64,000 nucleotides of DNA from Chryseobacterium sp. ISL-80. GTDB taxonomy: Bacteria; Bacillota; Bacilli; Bacillales; Cytobacillaceae. The stretch covers positions 1-64,000 of the forward strand of contig JAGGQZ010000024.1 of NCBI GenBank assembly GCA_018613055.1, read 5' to 3'. The notes below the pieces were generated by a model. That model did no database searches, was not told the origin of the DNA, and saw only the letters and a list, made by a program, of their open reading frames with translations. A program made the translations under genes and the position numbers. Shown one piece after another: positions 26,664 through 36,714 of the stretch (the stretch's first letter is position 1; the number at the start of each line of letters is the position of its first letter).

Positions 26664-28417
26664 ACGGAGTGCACCTCCTCTTCGACTGCTTCTGCCTGCT
26701 GCATGATATATTGAGCATGATACCAGCCTTTGGCCTCCATCAATTGTTCATGCGTACCTTCCTCAACGATTTTTCCATCTTCAAGGACAACGATATGGTC
26801 TGCATGCTCCACAGCAGATAATCGGTGTGTCGTGATGATGGTTGTTTTGGCATTCCGTTCTCTGCGGATATTATCAATGATTTTTTTCTCTGTTTTGGCA
26901 TCGACTGCCGATAGCGAGTCATCAAGAATCAGGATTTCCGGATCCTTGATCAAAGCGCGTGCAATCGAAATCCGCTGCTTTTGGCCTCCTGAAAGTGCGA
27001 CTCCCTTTTCACCGACAAGGGTTTCCAAGCCTTCAGGCAGCATTTCCAGATCCTTTCGAAAAGCCGACAAATCAATGATATCCTGCAACTCCTTATCAGT
27101 TGCCAGCGGGTTTCCGAACAGGATGTTTTCTTTCACCGAACGGGAAAAAAGGATGTTTTCCTGCGGAACATAACCCATCCAGCTCCTTGTCTGCCTCAGG
27201 CTGTGTTCCTGGATTGGCACACCTGATACAAGCAGGCTTCCACTGCCTTCAGGGTATTCCCTGAGGAGCTGTTTAATCAAAGTCGTTTTGCCGCTTCCTG
27301 TCTTGCCGACAATCCCGAGCGTTTGGCCACGATTCAGATGCAGCTTGATTTGATCAAGATTGTTCACTTTTGATGAAGGATACCTGAATGTCAACTCAGA
27401 CATTTGTAAAAACTCCGGCTCATTGCCCTCCACCGGCTTAACCGGATCAGCAACATCCTCCTTGTAGGACAAGGTTTCATTCAGACGGTCTAGAGAAGCG
27501 TTGCCGCGCTGCATGACATTGATCAGTTCGCCAATTGCGAACATTGGCCAGATGAGCATACCGAGATATACATTAAAGCTAACCAGCTCGCCCAGCGTCA
27601 GTTTCTGCTGGAAGACGAGGAAGGCTCCATAGCCCAGGCCAATCAGGTAGCTCAGCCCAACAAGAATTTTGATCGTCGGTTCAAATAATGAATCAATTTT
27701 TGCGACTTCCACATTTTTGCGATAGACATCTTCCGTCAACTCATGGAACCGGGCTTCATCTGCTTTTTCCTGCACATAGGCCCTGATGACCCTAACTCCT
27801 GATACAGATTCCAGCACCCGGTCATTCAGCTCGCCGAATGCATCCTGGGCGGACGTGAACTTGGAATGGATCCTTTTCCCGTATATATTGATCAGATAGG
27901 CCATGATAGGCAGCGGGATAATGGAGACAAGTGTCAGCTCCCAGCTGATGAAAATGCCCATCGTAAGCAGAATCGTCAGCATAAAAATGCTTGAATCGAC
28001 CAGTGTCAAGACGCCGAAACCTGCCGTGATCGAAATAGCCTTTAAATCGTTCGTCGCTCTTGCCATCAGGTCCCCTGTCCGGTTCTTTTCAAAAAACGTA
28101 GGAGTCATCTTTAGCATATGTTTCATGAAGCGGCTCCTCAGCTTCCTCTCGATCAGGAAAGCCCCTCCGAATAACTGGTACATCCAAATATAAGTGATGA
28201 AATATGAGACAACTGTAATAAGCGCCAGCGCACCAATATACTTGAAAATCAACGGCTGATTTATGGAGCCGAGTTGGATGGAATCTATGGCCATCCCGAC
28301 GATTTTTGGGGGAAGTACATCAAGTACGCCGACAAAAATCAGTAATGTAATCGCAACACTATATCTTTTCCAGTTTTCTTTGAAAAACCAGCTTAACTTT
28401 TTTAATACCGATAACAT
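26660..28417 (-). CDS. bmrC: Heterodimeric multidrug ABC exporter subunit BmrC
   Basis: 585 residues, equal to B. subtilis BmrC (YheI). Six membrane helices (residues 20-310) and an ATPase domain with Walker A GKTGSGKTT and signature LSGGQKQR. Walker B ends LILDDSLSA, with Asp in place of the catalytic Glu, the degenerate site expected of this partner in an asymmetric exporter. With BmrD it exports drugs and dyes. Transcription starts about 370 bases upstream and passes through a leader with small reading frames and two attenuators, matching the antibiotic-induced bmrBCD operon. Confidence 0.92.
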   Translation of the reverse strand: MLSVLKKLSWFFKENWKRYSVAITLLIFVGVLDVLPPKIVGMAIDSIQLGSINQPLIFKYIGALALITVVSYFITYIWMYQLFGGAFLIERKLRSRFMKHMLKMTPTFFEKNRTGDLMARATNDLKAISITAGFGVLTLVDSSIFMLTILLTMGIFISWELTLVSIIPLPIMAYLINIYGKRIHSKFTSAQDAFGELNDRVLESVSGVRVIRAYVQEKADEARFHELTEDVYRKNVEVAKIDSLFEPTIKILVGLSYLIGLGYGAFLVFQQKLTLGELVSFNVYLGMLIWPMFAIGELINVMQRGNASLDRLNETLSYKEDVADPVKPVEGNEPEFLQMSELTFRYPSSKVNNLDQIKLHLNRGQTLGIVGKTGSGKTTLIKQLLREYPEGSGSLLVSGVPIQEHSLRQTRSWMGYVPQENILFSRSVKENILFGNPLATDKELQDIIDLSAFRKDLEMLPEGLETLVGEKGVALSGGQKQRISIARALIKDPEILILDDSLSAVDAKTEKKIIDNIRRERNAKTTIITTHRLSAVEHADHIVVLEDGKIVEEGTHEQLMEAKGWYHAQYIMQQAEAVEEEVHSV

Positions 28418-28453
28418 TGTCAGTCACTCTCCTCTCTGTTGTAAAAAAACTGA

Positions 28454-28639
28454 CTAGCCGCTTTCCAGATGTTCCTCTTTTACTAGTTTCTTTACATTTG
28501 CGTTGACCATATTGTTTCCTCCTTCAATATTTTTGGAATGGAACTTCCCTGCACATGAAAAAAGACATACCGCGGCATGCGATATGTCCTGAATCTCTTG
28601 ATAAAGACAGAAAAAGGCACACGTCACGCGAATGCGCAA
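28454..28639 (-). CDS. bmrB: BmrB-like leader reading frame
   Basis: 61 codons from a TTG six bases after GGAGG (28640s), ending 36 bases before bmrC. It runs through both strands of the attenuator hairpin at 28564-28588, as the 54-codon B. subtilis bmrB does. A second in-frame ATG (28507) with its own AAGGAGGAAAC would give an 18-residue peptide MVNANVKKLVKEEHLESG. The amino acids look like a by-product of RNA structure (Cys/Phe-rich); its job is probably to let translating ribosomes decide whether transcription reaches bmrC. Confidence 0.6.
   Translation of the reverse strand: MRIRVTCAFFCLYQEIQDISHAAVCLFSCAGKFHSKNIEGGNNMVNANVKKLVKEEHLESG
28558..28588 (-). terminator. Attenuator hairpin 2 in the bmr leader
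   Basis: Ten-pair stem GACATATCGC/GCGGTATGTC followed on the minus strand by TTTTTT. It sits inside the BmrB-like frame and about 140 bases before the bmrC start, so it must be read through for expression. Confidence 0.75.
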
Positions 28640-28647
28640 CCCATGCC
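28611..28647 (-). terminator. Attenuator hairpin 1 in the bmr leader
   Basis: Stem from GGCATGGGTTGCGC to GCGTGACGTGTGCC (13 of 14 positions pair, several as G-U) with loop ATTC, followed by TTTTTC. The stem contains the TTG start region of the BmrB-like frame, so forming it would also hide that start. Confidence 0.6.
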
Positions 28648-28681
28648 TCCAGCTTCTTAGAGAAAGTTGATTAACTACAAG

Positions 28682-28750
28682 TCAATTATTGTAAAAGGAT
28701 GGGTTACAAGTATTCAGTTGATTGTATTTGGCGATTTTTACAATGTTCAT
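28682..28750 (-). CDS. 22-residue upstream leader peptide of the bmr operon
   Basis: Reads MNIVKIAKYNQLNTCNPSFY then Asn-Asn-stop. The ATG follows AAAGGAGGG by eight bases, the strongest ribosome site in the leader. The stop lies 35 bases before attenuator 1. Ribosome stalling on this peptide by an antibiotic would change folding downstream; that mechanism is known for bmrB/vmlR-type leaders and is inferred here. Confidence 0.5.
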   Translation of the reverse strand: MNIVKIAKYNQLNTCNPSFYNN

Positions 28751-28792
28751 GTCCGTAACCCTCCTTTTAGTTATTTTTTCCATTCCTTTGTA

Positions 28793-28822
28793 AGGTTATC
28801 ATCTCAATGGCAAATATGTCAA
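28793..28822 (-). promoter_or_regulatory. Predicted bmr promoter
   Basis: Minus-strand TTGACA (28817-28822) and TAACCT (28793-28798) separated by 18 bases, 40 bases before the 22-residue leader peptide. -35 is perfect, -10 weak. Confidence 0.5.
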
Positions 28823-28863
28823 TTCTAACTTTTCGATATTTTTCATCATTTTTAATGGTTTCC

Positions 28864-29058
28864 TCATTTCCTGCGCCAGATCTTTCTTACAAACAGCAGG
28901 TAAAAAAGCAGCGGCATGGGAGCCTGGATCAAACCCAATATCCCCCATAGCCAATAATTATGGCCATGCTTACGGGCATTGGTAAACAGAAAAATGCTCT
29001 GCATCAATAAGATTACGACAACAGCAGCCAGCATGAGTGGTGACAGTTCTTCGTTCAT
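28864..29058 (-). CDS. yxlD: YxlD-like membrane component of the SigY anti-sigma system
   Basis: 64 residues with two hydrophobic segments (LSPLMLAAVVVILLMQSIFLF and WLWGILGLIQAPMPLLFYLL, each quoted in part) and a basic C-end. The PLDc_N-like pattern with NARKHGHNYWLWG matches YxlD, which together with YxlC holds SigY inactive in B. subtilis. Its ATG overlaps the yxlC stop. Third and last gene of the module here; the yxlE, yxlF and yxlG genes found in B. subtilis are absent. Confidence 0.75.
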   Translation of the reverse strand: MNEELSPLMLAAVVVILLMQSIFLFTNARKHGHNYWLWGILGLIQAPMPLLFYLLFVRKIWRRK

Positions 29059-29366
29059 CAGCTGTCCACCTGCTTCTGCATTCCTTTATAGCCAGAAAAA
29101 GCAGCGACAGCCACTGTAATCGCCTGGAGCATATAGAACAATACCGGCACTTGCAGCATGGTGAAGATGACCATGGTAAGGATCAGCCCGGCACATATAA
29201 TGAACCATGTCAGCTCCCTGAGAAATTTCTTTTTTTGAGCTTCCTGCTGATTCAGCACCATTTGTTCAAACCACTTTTCATCAGGTGTATATATGTCCAT
29301 GGAATCCAATTTATCCAGTCCATTATGAATCGCGCTAATGGTTTCAAAAAAAAATTCCTTATCCAT
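29058..29366 (-). CDS. yxlC: YxlC-like anti-sigma component
   Basis: 102 residues (B. subtilis YxlC is 106). A soluble N-terminal half (MDKEFFFETISAIHNGLDKL) is followed by two membrane helices (about 55-72 and 74-92). The start at 29366 follows AAAGGATGAG and lies four bases past the sigY stop; a longer frame overlapping sigY has a poorer site. Probable negative regulator of the adjacent sigma factor. Confidence 0.75.
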   Translation of the reverse strand: MDKEFFFETISAIHNGLDKLDSMDIYTPDEKWFEQMVLNQQEAQKKKFLRELTWFIICAGLILTMVIFTMLQVPVLFYMLQAITVAVAAFSGYKGMQKQVDS

Positions 29367-29370
29367 TTGC

Positions 29371-29922
29371 TCATCCTTTGACGAGATTCCCTTTTGGTTT
29401 TTCATCTACTTTCAGCTCCCTTCTAACGGCTAAAAGACCGTGGTGGACTCTAGACTTTGCAGTACCAGCGGCGATATTCAGGATTTCACCAATCTCATCA
29501 TATGAATATCCATAATAGTGCTTAAGAATGAGCGGGATCCTCATTTCATCTGATAGTCTGGATAAGGCAGCAAGTGCATCTGTCCATTCCTCATTCCTGG
29601 ATTCCATATGCCATTGCAGCTTGCGAGACCTTGCTTCCCCATCGTTCCACTCTCGTTCGCGCTTTTTCTTACGCTGCTGGTCGATGTACATATTTGTTGC
29701 GATGCTGATGAGCCATGAGGAGAACTTGGATTTCCCATTGAATAAGTGAATCTTCTCCACACATTTTGCCATTGTCGCCTGTGCCAATTCTTCGGACAGG
29801 TCAGGATTCATCGTAATCTTCATCAGGTATTTTACCAGCAGGGGATAATGATTCCTGAACAGCACAGCAAACGAATGGTGGTCACCTTTTTTCGCTTCAG
29901 TGATTAACTCTATTTCATCCAT
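29371..29922 (-). CDS. sigY: ECF sigma factor SigY-like
   Basis: 183 residues. Region 2 (FAVLFRNHYPLLVKYLMKIT to SSWLISIATNMYIDQQRKK) and region 4 (LSRLSDEMRIPLILKHYYGY with the helix-turn-helix IGEILNIAAGTAKSRVHHGL) are both complete, typical of ECF factors. Placement before yxlC and yxlD identifies SigY. The start at 29922 follows GCGAGGC. The upstream promoter has ECF-type boxes, so autoregulation is likely. SigY responds to nitrogen starvation in B. subtilis and its regulon is small. Confidence 0.85.
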   Translation of the reverse strand: MDEIELITEAKKGDHHSFAVLFRNHYPLLVKYLMKITMNPDLSEELAQATMAKCVEKIHLFNGKSKFSSWLISIATNMYIDQQRKKKREREWNDGEARSRKLQWHMESRNEEWTDALAALSRLSDEMRIPLILKHYYGYSYDEIGEILNIAAGTAKSRVHHGLLAVRRELKVDEKPKGNLVKG

Positions 29923-29987
29923 AAAAGCATGCCTCGCTTTCCCCGCCACCCCAAAAATGAACTCTATTATTCATTATTTATTCATAA

Positions 29988-30012
29988 GACGTCTGAAGTA
30001 AAGAACCGTTCA
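29988..30012 (-). promoter_or_regulatory. ECF (SigY-type) autoregulatory promoter
   Basis: TGAACG (30007-30012) and CGTC (29988-29991) on the minus strand, separated by 15 bases. These match the TGAACG/CGTC boxes reported for SigY and end about 65 bases before the sigY start. Confidence 0.6.
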
Positions 30013-30063
30013 AAAAATTTTTTCTTGGCCAATAAAAAAAGAAAGCCCACAAAGGACCTTCAT

Positions 30064-31344
30064 TTATACTCCTGATTCTGCTGCGGCTTTTTCGACCCCA
30101 GCAGTCTGTTCTTCGGCCAGTTTTGGCAGGGCAATCAGATAAAATAAACCAACTAATGCAAGACAGCCGCCAACAATCCAATATAGCATTTCGATGGTCA
30201 GAAAAACCGGGAAGCTATAGGCAATAAAAGCAAGCGTCAGCGACTGGGAGAGCATGCTCAACGGACTAATCAGCCCCTGAACTCTGCCCATCATTTTAGG
30301 ATCAATGATGCTCGGCAGCCATCCCCCAAGCCCAACATTAATAAGCGGCAGTGCCAAAGCAGAGATAAAGAGAATGCCGAGGAACAGGTAAATGTTATTT
30401 GGAATTGAAGCAAGAGCCGTGAAACTGCCAGCAATCAATAGTCCCGCTGAAATCAGATGATAAAGCTTAACTTTTTGGGAAAGCAATGATGCGATGAAAC
30501 TGCCAATCAAAACACCGATGCCAAACACGAATCCGATGACAATCGAGTATTGCTCATAGGAATCTGGCGCAAGCTTATACTTCAGGATAAAGATCGGCAT
30601 GACCGAGAAGCCACCATTGACAATGCCGAAAATGAAAAAGCCGATGATCAGAGTAGATAGCAATCTGCTGCTCAAAACATAGGAGAATCCTCGTTTAAAA
30701 TCACTGAAGACCATCTTGATGTTCAGTTCCTTCAGTTTTTGCGGACCATTCGGAAGTCTTGCCTCCAGCGAAACCACCGTTTTCTGAACCAATAGTGCAC
30801 TGATGATGAACGATAATGTATCAATCAAAATTGCTCCATAGATCCCAATCGACCAGTAAGCCAGGACTCCAAGACCATTGCCGAACAGCATGAACAAACT
30901 CATGACGAGCTGGTTCAATCCCGCAGCAGTCGTATAATCCTCTTTCTTCAGGATTCCCTGCACCATTCCATGCTCAGCTGGGAAAAAGAACTTTTGAATG
31001 GCGCTCCTTAAAAACAGTACCGCAAAGACCAACGGCATCCAGCCTACAAAAATGGCCGCAATCAAACCAAGCGATAAACCAGCGCTGATCCAATCACAAT
31101 AAACGGCAATCTTTTGCCGGTCCATCCGATCAGCGAAAACCCCAATCATGAAAAACACTGCCAGCATTGGCAAAGAATACATCAATTCGGTAACAGTCGC
31201 ATACACAGGCTGGGAGCTGAACCGGTCAAGCAAGTAAAACATAAAGGCCGTCAAACCGATGGTACTGCCCATTTGGGAAGTGAAGTTTGCCAGAAACAAC
31301 TTGGTGAAGCTGCCGTTCCTGAAAATATCCATAAATTTTTTCAT
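30064..31344 (-). CDS. MFS exporter (macrolide-efflux type)
   Basis: 426 residues, about 12 membrane helices. FMDIFRNGSFTKLFLANFTS at the N-end and the loop FADRMDRQKIAVYCD (motif A-like) place it with MFS_3/MefA-like drug exporters. The start at 31344 follows GAGGAG; 38 codons of an in-frame extension are discounted. Lies upstream of sigY on the same strand with about 140 bases between, so it is probably a separate unit. B. subtilis has an MFS gene (yxlH) close to sigY, but orthology is not established. Substrate unknown. Confidence 0.8.
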   Translation of the reverse strand: MKKFMDIFRNGSFTKLFLANFTSQMGSTIGLTAFMFYLLDRFSSQPVYATVTELMYSLPMLAVFFMIGVFADRMDRQKIAVYCDWISAGLSLGLIAAIFVGWMPLVFAVLFLRSAIQKFFFPAEHGMVQGILKKEDYTTAAGLNQLVMSLFMLFGNGLGVLAYWSIGIYGAILIDTLSFIISALLVQKTVVSLEARLPNGPQKLKELNIKMVFSDFKRGFSYVLSSRLLSTLIIGFFIFGIVNGGFSVMPIFILKYKLAPDSYEQYSIVIGFVFGIGVLIGSFIASLLSQKVKLYHLISAGLLIAGSFTALASIPNNIYLFLGILFISALALPLINVGLGGWLPSIIDPKMMGRVQGLISPLSMLSQSLTLAFIAYSFPVFLTIEMLYWIVGGCLALVGLFYLIALPKLAEEQTAGVEKAAAESGV

Positions 31345-31529
31345 TCGTTTTTCTCCTCGCAACTCATTTAGTATCTTTATGGTATCGTAACTTCCTGTTG
31401 GCAAGAATCTTTCTCCCGGCTGTTTCCTTCTCCTGCTTGAGACGGATTTAAACAGCACTGAGGTCGTATGCTGGGTACTTGTTCTATTGAAGCCTTTCTC
31501 TGCAGGCCTTTTATGCTATAGGCCGCTCA

Positions 31530-31685
31530 TTGGCGACCTCTTTTTCAGGTTTCTGGAGATTTAGGTCACCAATAGGGCTCATTGGTGACCTCTTTTTCCG
31601 ATTTCTGGAGATTCAGGGCACCAATTCGGCTCATTGCTTACCTCTTTTTCCAGTTACAGGAATTTGCAATCGCCAATTCTGCCAA
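31530..31685. repeat. Short array of the 52-bp TTGGTGAC repeat (3 units)
   Basis: Units begin at 31530, 31582 and 31634, exactly 52 bp apart, each starting CTCATTGGTGACC-like and containing TTTTTCC, TTTCTGGAGATT and CACCAAT. The same repeat recurs eleven times from 63437. The rest of the gap 31345-31783 shows no gene or RNA fold I can support. Confidence 0.7.
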
Positions 31686-31783
31686 CATCGCCCATTTCAC
31701 TCCATGAAGGTTTTCAAACCACGATTACGGGGTAATATTCAACTAACCTACTTAAAAAAGTTTTTTAAAGGAGTTAATTATAA

Positions 31784-32107
31784 ATGAAAGAGATTATGTC
31801 ATCTAATGTAATGGTACAAAAGAGATTTACAATGAAGAAAATGCTTGAAATCTATCAGGCTGCTAATAAATTGGATAGTACTACTTACTTATACAGCCGT
31901 CAGAAGGCAGTTGAGGCAACATCATTGTCCAAACTTGTATCATTCCTGCTGACTGTCGAACCAAATACAACTTTAAAAATTATTATGGAAGGCACCGATG
32001 TAGAACCTAAATTGAACCAGTTGACAAAACTGTTAACAAACGAGGCTTCTGTACTTCGGGTGAAGCGCAAGCGACTGATCGAAACTACAGAATCTTTTCA
32101 AATATAA
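31784..32107 (+). CDS. HPr-like protein lacking the catalytic loop
   Basis: 107 residues. The stretch from VQKRFTMKKMLEIYQAANKL to EGTDVEPKLNQLTKLL follows the strand-helix pattern of HPr/Crh (compare the HPr elements QTASKY, KSIMGVMSL and SASGADE), but the active-site loop with His15 (GIHARPA) is missing and about eight residues shorter. A Ser remains near the HPr Ser46 position (EATSLSK). It cannot carry phosphate from PTS enzyme I, so a regulatory or structural role is more likely. AAAGGAG precedes the ATG. Followed 39 bases later by a 22-residue peptide gene. The HPr relation is by eye. Confidence 0.55.
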   Translation: MKEIMSSNVMVQKRFTMKKMLEIYQAANKLDSTTYLYSRQKAVEATSLSKLVSFLLTVEPNTTLKIIMEGTDVEPKLNQLTKLLTNEASVLRVKRKRLIETTESFQI

Positions 32108-32146
32108 TCACAGTATCAGAACATACAATAGTTGAGGTGAATTTTC

Positions 32147-32215
32147 GTGGTAAGAACAATACTAATGATCGTCGGCGCAATCGTCGTGATCGGTTTCCTG
32201 TTAAGATTATTATAA
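32147..32215 (+). CDS. 22-residue hydrophobic peptide
   Basis: Reads MVRTILMIVGAIVVIGFLLR then Leu-Leu-stop from a GTG placed eight bases after GAGGTG. Nearly all hydrophobic with two Arg, able to span the membrane once. Probably co-transcribed with the HPr-like gene, since the first strong terminator lies after it. No family recognised. Confidence 0.5.
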   Translation: MVRTILMIVGAIVVIGFLLRLL

Positions 32216-32227
32216 GGACGTTCCAAA

Positions 32228-32274
32228 AGGGGCTGCTATTGGTCAAAAACTTGACCTTAGGCAGCCTCTTTTTT
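32228..32274 (+). terminator. Terminator after the 22-residue gene
   Basis: Two-part stem: GGCTGC/GCAGCC outside and GGTCAA/TTGACC inside, followed by CTCTTTTTT. Confidence 0.75.
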
Positions 32275-32357
32275 ATGCGGTTATCAACCTGGCCAGAACA
32301 GAGCTTACGAACACAGTACATAAATAAAACAGCGCAGGAAACCCGCGCTGTTTAAAC

Positions 32358-34763
<2,406 letters not shown>

Positions 34764-34962
34764 TGAGCACCCCAACCTTTTAAAAATAGTTTAGAAATAT
34801 GACACTTTCTTTTACCCATTTTTCAAAAGGATTAACACATATTGGCTAATTACAAGGAAAAAAGACATAATACGGCAAGGTTCCTACTATAACTCTATCT
34901 GCATATGTCTGCCAGCAGGACTTCTTGATTGGCTGTCAAAACACTGGAATATAAATAAAAGA

Positions 34963-34990
34963 CCAATCGACAAATGTTCGATTGGCTTTT
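34963..34990. terminator. Terminator, probably bidirectional
   Basis: Stem CCAATCGA/TCGATTGG flanked by AAAGA and GCTTTTT, touching the stop of the 62-residue gene at 34991. Confidence 0.7.
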
Positions 34991-35179
34991 TCATTGATTA
35001 TTAGATCCATCTTCTGTGATTTGCTGCTGACTGGCGGCAGCCATGTCCCTTTCCCGGAGAAGCGTCTCCATATACATATAAACAATCTGCTTTGTTTTAT
35101 CATCAGCTTGTATGACATCAAGGTGCTGCAGGCATTTCCGTATAGTCGGATGCATTGCCTTTTGAGAATCCATTCCCAT
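34991..35179 (-). CDS. Hypothetical 62-residue protein
   Basis: Not recognised. MGMDSQKAMHPTIRKCLQ opens a probably helical protein with one Cys, a second helix (DKTKQIVYMYMETLLRER) and a polar Gln-rich end. ATAAGGAG lies eight bases before the chosen ATG; an in-frame GTG three codons earlier overlaps the ribosome site. Single-gene unit between the penicillin-binding protein gene and the divergent stress-protein gene. Confidence 0.6.
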   Translation of the reverse strand: MGMDSQKAMHPTIRKCLQHLDVIQADDKTKQIVYMYMETLLRERDMAAASQQQITEDGSNNQ

Positions 35180-35338
35180 ATAGGCCACTCCTTATCTCTT
35201 AAATGAAAGATTTACAACAAAGTTCGCCAGTCTTTGATGAATTATGAGGGTATGCTGGATTATTTTAAGCGTTAGTTCTTTTTGAAATAGGGGTAATGAA
35301 CAGTAAATAAGAAGTACTAACCCTGGAGGTAGATGAAT

Positions 35339-35857
35339 ATGGCTGGAATAAAAAACGTGGTTCTTGCTTATGATGATTCCGCTGGTGCTCGGAAGGCCCT
35401 TCAGTTGACGAAGGATCTTACAAGAAACTTAGACGGAGTCAAGTTGTTTGTCGGTCATGTATATGAAGAAAAGGTGAAAAATGAACTGGTTGAATCAACT
35501 GACCGCCCAATCGAACCCCTGCCGATTAACAACTTTCCCGCAGATGGAGTCCAGGTGCCTCCTTTGGCAACAGAACAAGGTGCCTTTGGGAAATCAGAGC
35601 ACGCAATCATTACTCATAGCTCTGAAACAGCATTCAATAACGCAAAGGCTGAGCTGGAGGTCCTTGATCTTGATACCGACTTTTCAATCCTGGAAGGAAA
35701 CCCCGCAGAAGGTATATTAGAATATGCAAGGGATGTCGATGCGGATTTGATTATCATCGGCCAGTCCGGGAACGAAGGAATCAAGCGAAAGCTCCTCGGA
35801 GGCGTAAGCCAAAAAGTTGCAAATAACGCTCATTGCCATGTACTTATAGCCAAATAA
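35339..35857 (+). CDS. Universal stress protein (UspA family)
   Basis: 172 residues. The N-terminal VVLAYDDSAGARKALQ and the C-terminal nucleotide motif GQSGNEGIKRKLLGGVSQKV (Gly-x2-Gly-x9-Gly-Ser/Thr type) indicate an ATP-binding Usp. A longer than usual insertion (about 45-100) separates them. The ATG at 35339 is nine bases from GGAGG; one at 35333 is only three bases away. Upstream GTTAGT and GGGTAA 14 bases apart resemble a sigma B promoter, which would suit a stress gene; that is weak evidence. Confidence 0.85.
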   Translation: MAGIKNVVLAYDDSAGARKALQLTKDLTRNLDGVKLFVGHVYEEKVKNELVESTDRPIEPLPINNFPADGVQVPPLATEQGAFGKSEHAIITHSSETAFNNAKAELEVLDLDTDFSILEGNPAEGILEYARDVDADLIIIGQSGNEGIKRKLLGGVSQKVANNAHCHVLIAK

Positions 35858-35860
35858 ACA

Positions 35861-35897
35861 AAGCAAGAGCCGGGTAAATACTGCCCGGCTCTTGCTT
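35861..35897. terminator. Bidirectional terminator between usp and xre genes
   Basis: Stem AAGCAAGAGCCGGG/CCCGGCTCTTGCTT with a nine-base loop, T-rich after on the plus strand; A-rich before it serves the converging gene. Confidence 0.8.
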
Positions 35898-35903
35898 TCT
35901 GTA

Positions 35904-36368
35904 TTATTCATTCATCGCTTCGGAGGCAAGTTCCTCCAAACGCTCCCTGGTTTCTGTTTCTTCAAAACTGCTGAAAATCCGGAAATCATCTTCATCGAGG
36001 ATTCTGTAATGCTGACTCAGAATGTTTTGCTGCATGACAAAGCCGCCATCCCTGGCGACTTCCCGCCACCAGACTTTCCCTCCCAATGTCTTTTCTTTTC
36101 GGTAATCCGTACCTTCATGGGCAATCGTTTCGAGGACCTCAAGTGGTTCATTGCCGAACAAAAACTGAATCGTCTCCGTTTCCCTGAACAAGGCACAGAT
36201 TGTCACGACTGTTGACCACCCGGCCTGAACCCTGCCTTTTTCGATCTGGACAAGTGTTTTTTTGGAGATTCCAATGATGTCAGCCATTTTATCCTGGGTA
36301 TAGCCAACCTCTGCCCTTAGTACCCTCAATTTCTCCGAAACCCTGCTTATGATTTCATCTCTCGTCAT
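35904..36368 (-). CDS. XRE-type transcriptional regulator
   Basis: 154 residues. The N-terminal 70 form a Cro/CI-type helix-turn-helix (LRAEVGYTQDKMADIIGISK then TLVQIEKGR). The remaining 85 residues (from about VLETIAHEGTDYRKEK) include WWREVARDGGF and an acidic end; no known ligand domain. The ATG at 36368 is nine bases from GAGG. Not part of an obvious operon; target genes unknown. Confidence 0.8.
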   Translation of the reverse strand: MTRDEIISRVSEKLRVLRAEVGYTQDKMADIIGISKKTLVQIEKGRVQAGWSTVVTICALFRETETIQFLFGNEPLEVLETIAHEGTDYRKEKTLGGKVWWREVARDGGFVMQQNILSQHYRILDEDDFRIFSSFEETETRERLEELASEAMNE

Positions 36369-36490
36369 CCGCTTCATCCTCTTTAGTTCTTTTAGTGTAA
36401 TTTTACACTTGTTTACTCGAAATTCAAAATACTTTTTACTATTTGATTCTGAAATGATCGAAAAGAAGCATTATTTTGTTCGAGATATAA

Positions 36491-36526
36491 AAAGGGGGTC
36501 AGAATATTGACGATTCCGCACCCCCA
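36491..36526 (-). terminator. Terminator of the feo operon
   Basis: GGGGG/CCCCC stem with an inner region of about 20 bases, followed by TTTTTATA on the minus strand, four bases past the last stop. Confidence 0.6.
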
Positions 36527-36530
36527 TTTC

Positions 36531-36692
36531 TTATTTAATCTGTTTTTTCTGGCTGATGCTGCAGTTGCTGGAGCAGGAGCTTTGAATGGAGCAAGCAGCG
36601 CATTTTCCTTCTTTTGATTTCTTGATGAATCGGTAGAAGGCCCATCCGGCATAGCCGAAAATGGCCCCGCCTATTAAAATATTTGCGATCAT
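36531..36692 (-). CDS. FeoB-associated Cys-rich membrane protein
   Basis: 53 residues: one membrane helix (MIANILIGGAIFGYAGWAFY) and a cytoplasmic tail with four Cys (CAACSIQSSC and CS after a gap) and a basic end. This is the layout of the small FeoB_associated family, found beside feoB in Firmicutes. GGAAGGAGGAAGGG precedes the ATG. It follows feoB by 22 bases and is probably the third gene of the operon. The Cys cluster may bind ferrous iron or act in FeoC-like fashion; function is not proven. Confidence 0.85.
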   Translation of the reverse strand: MIANILIGGAIFGYAGWAFYRFIKKSKEGKCAACSIQSSCSSNCSISQKKQIK

Positions 36693-36714
36693 GTTCCCTT
36701 CCTCCTTCCAGCTT

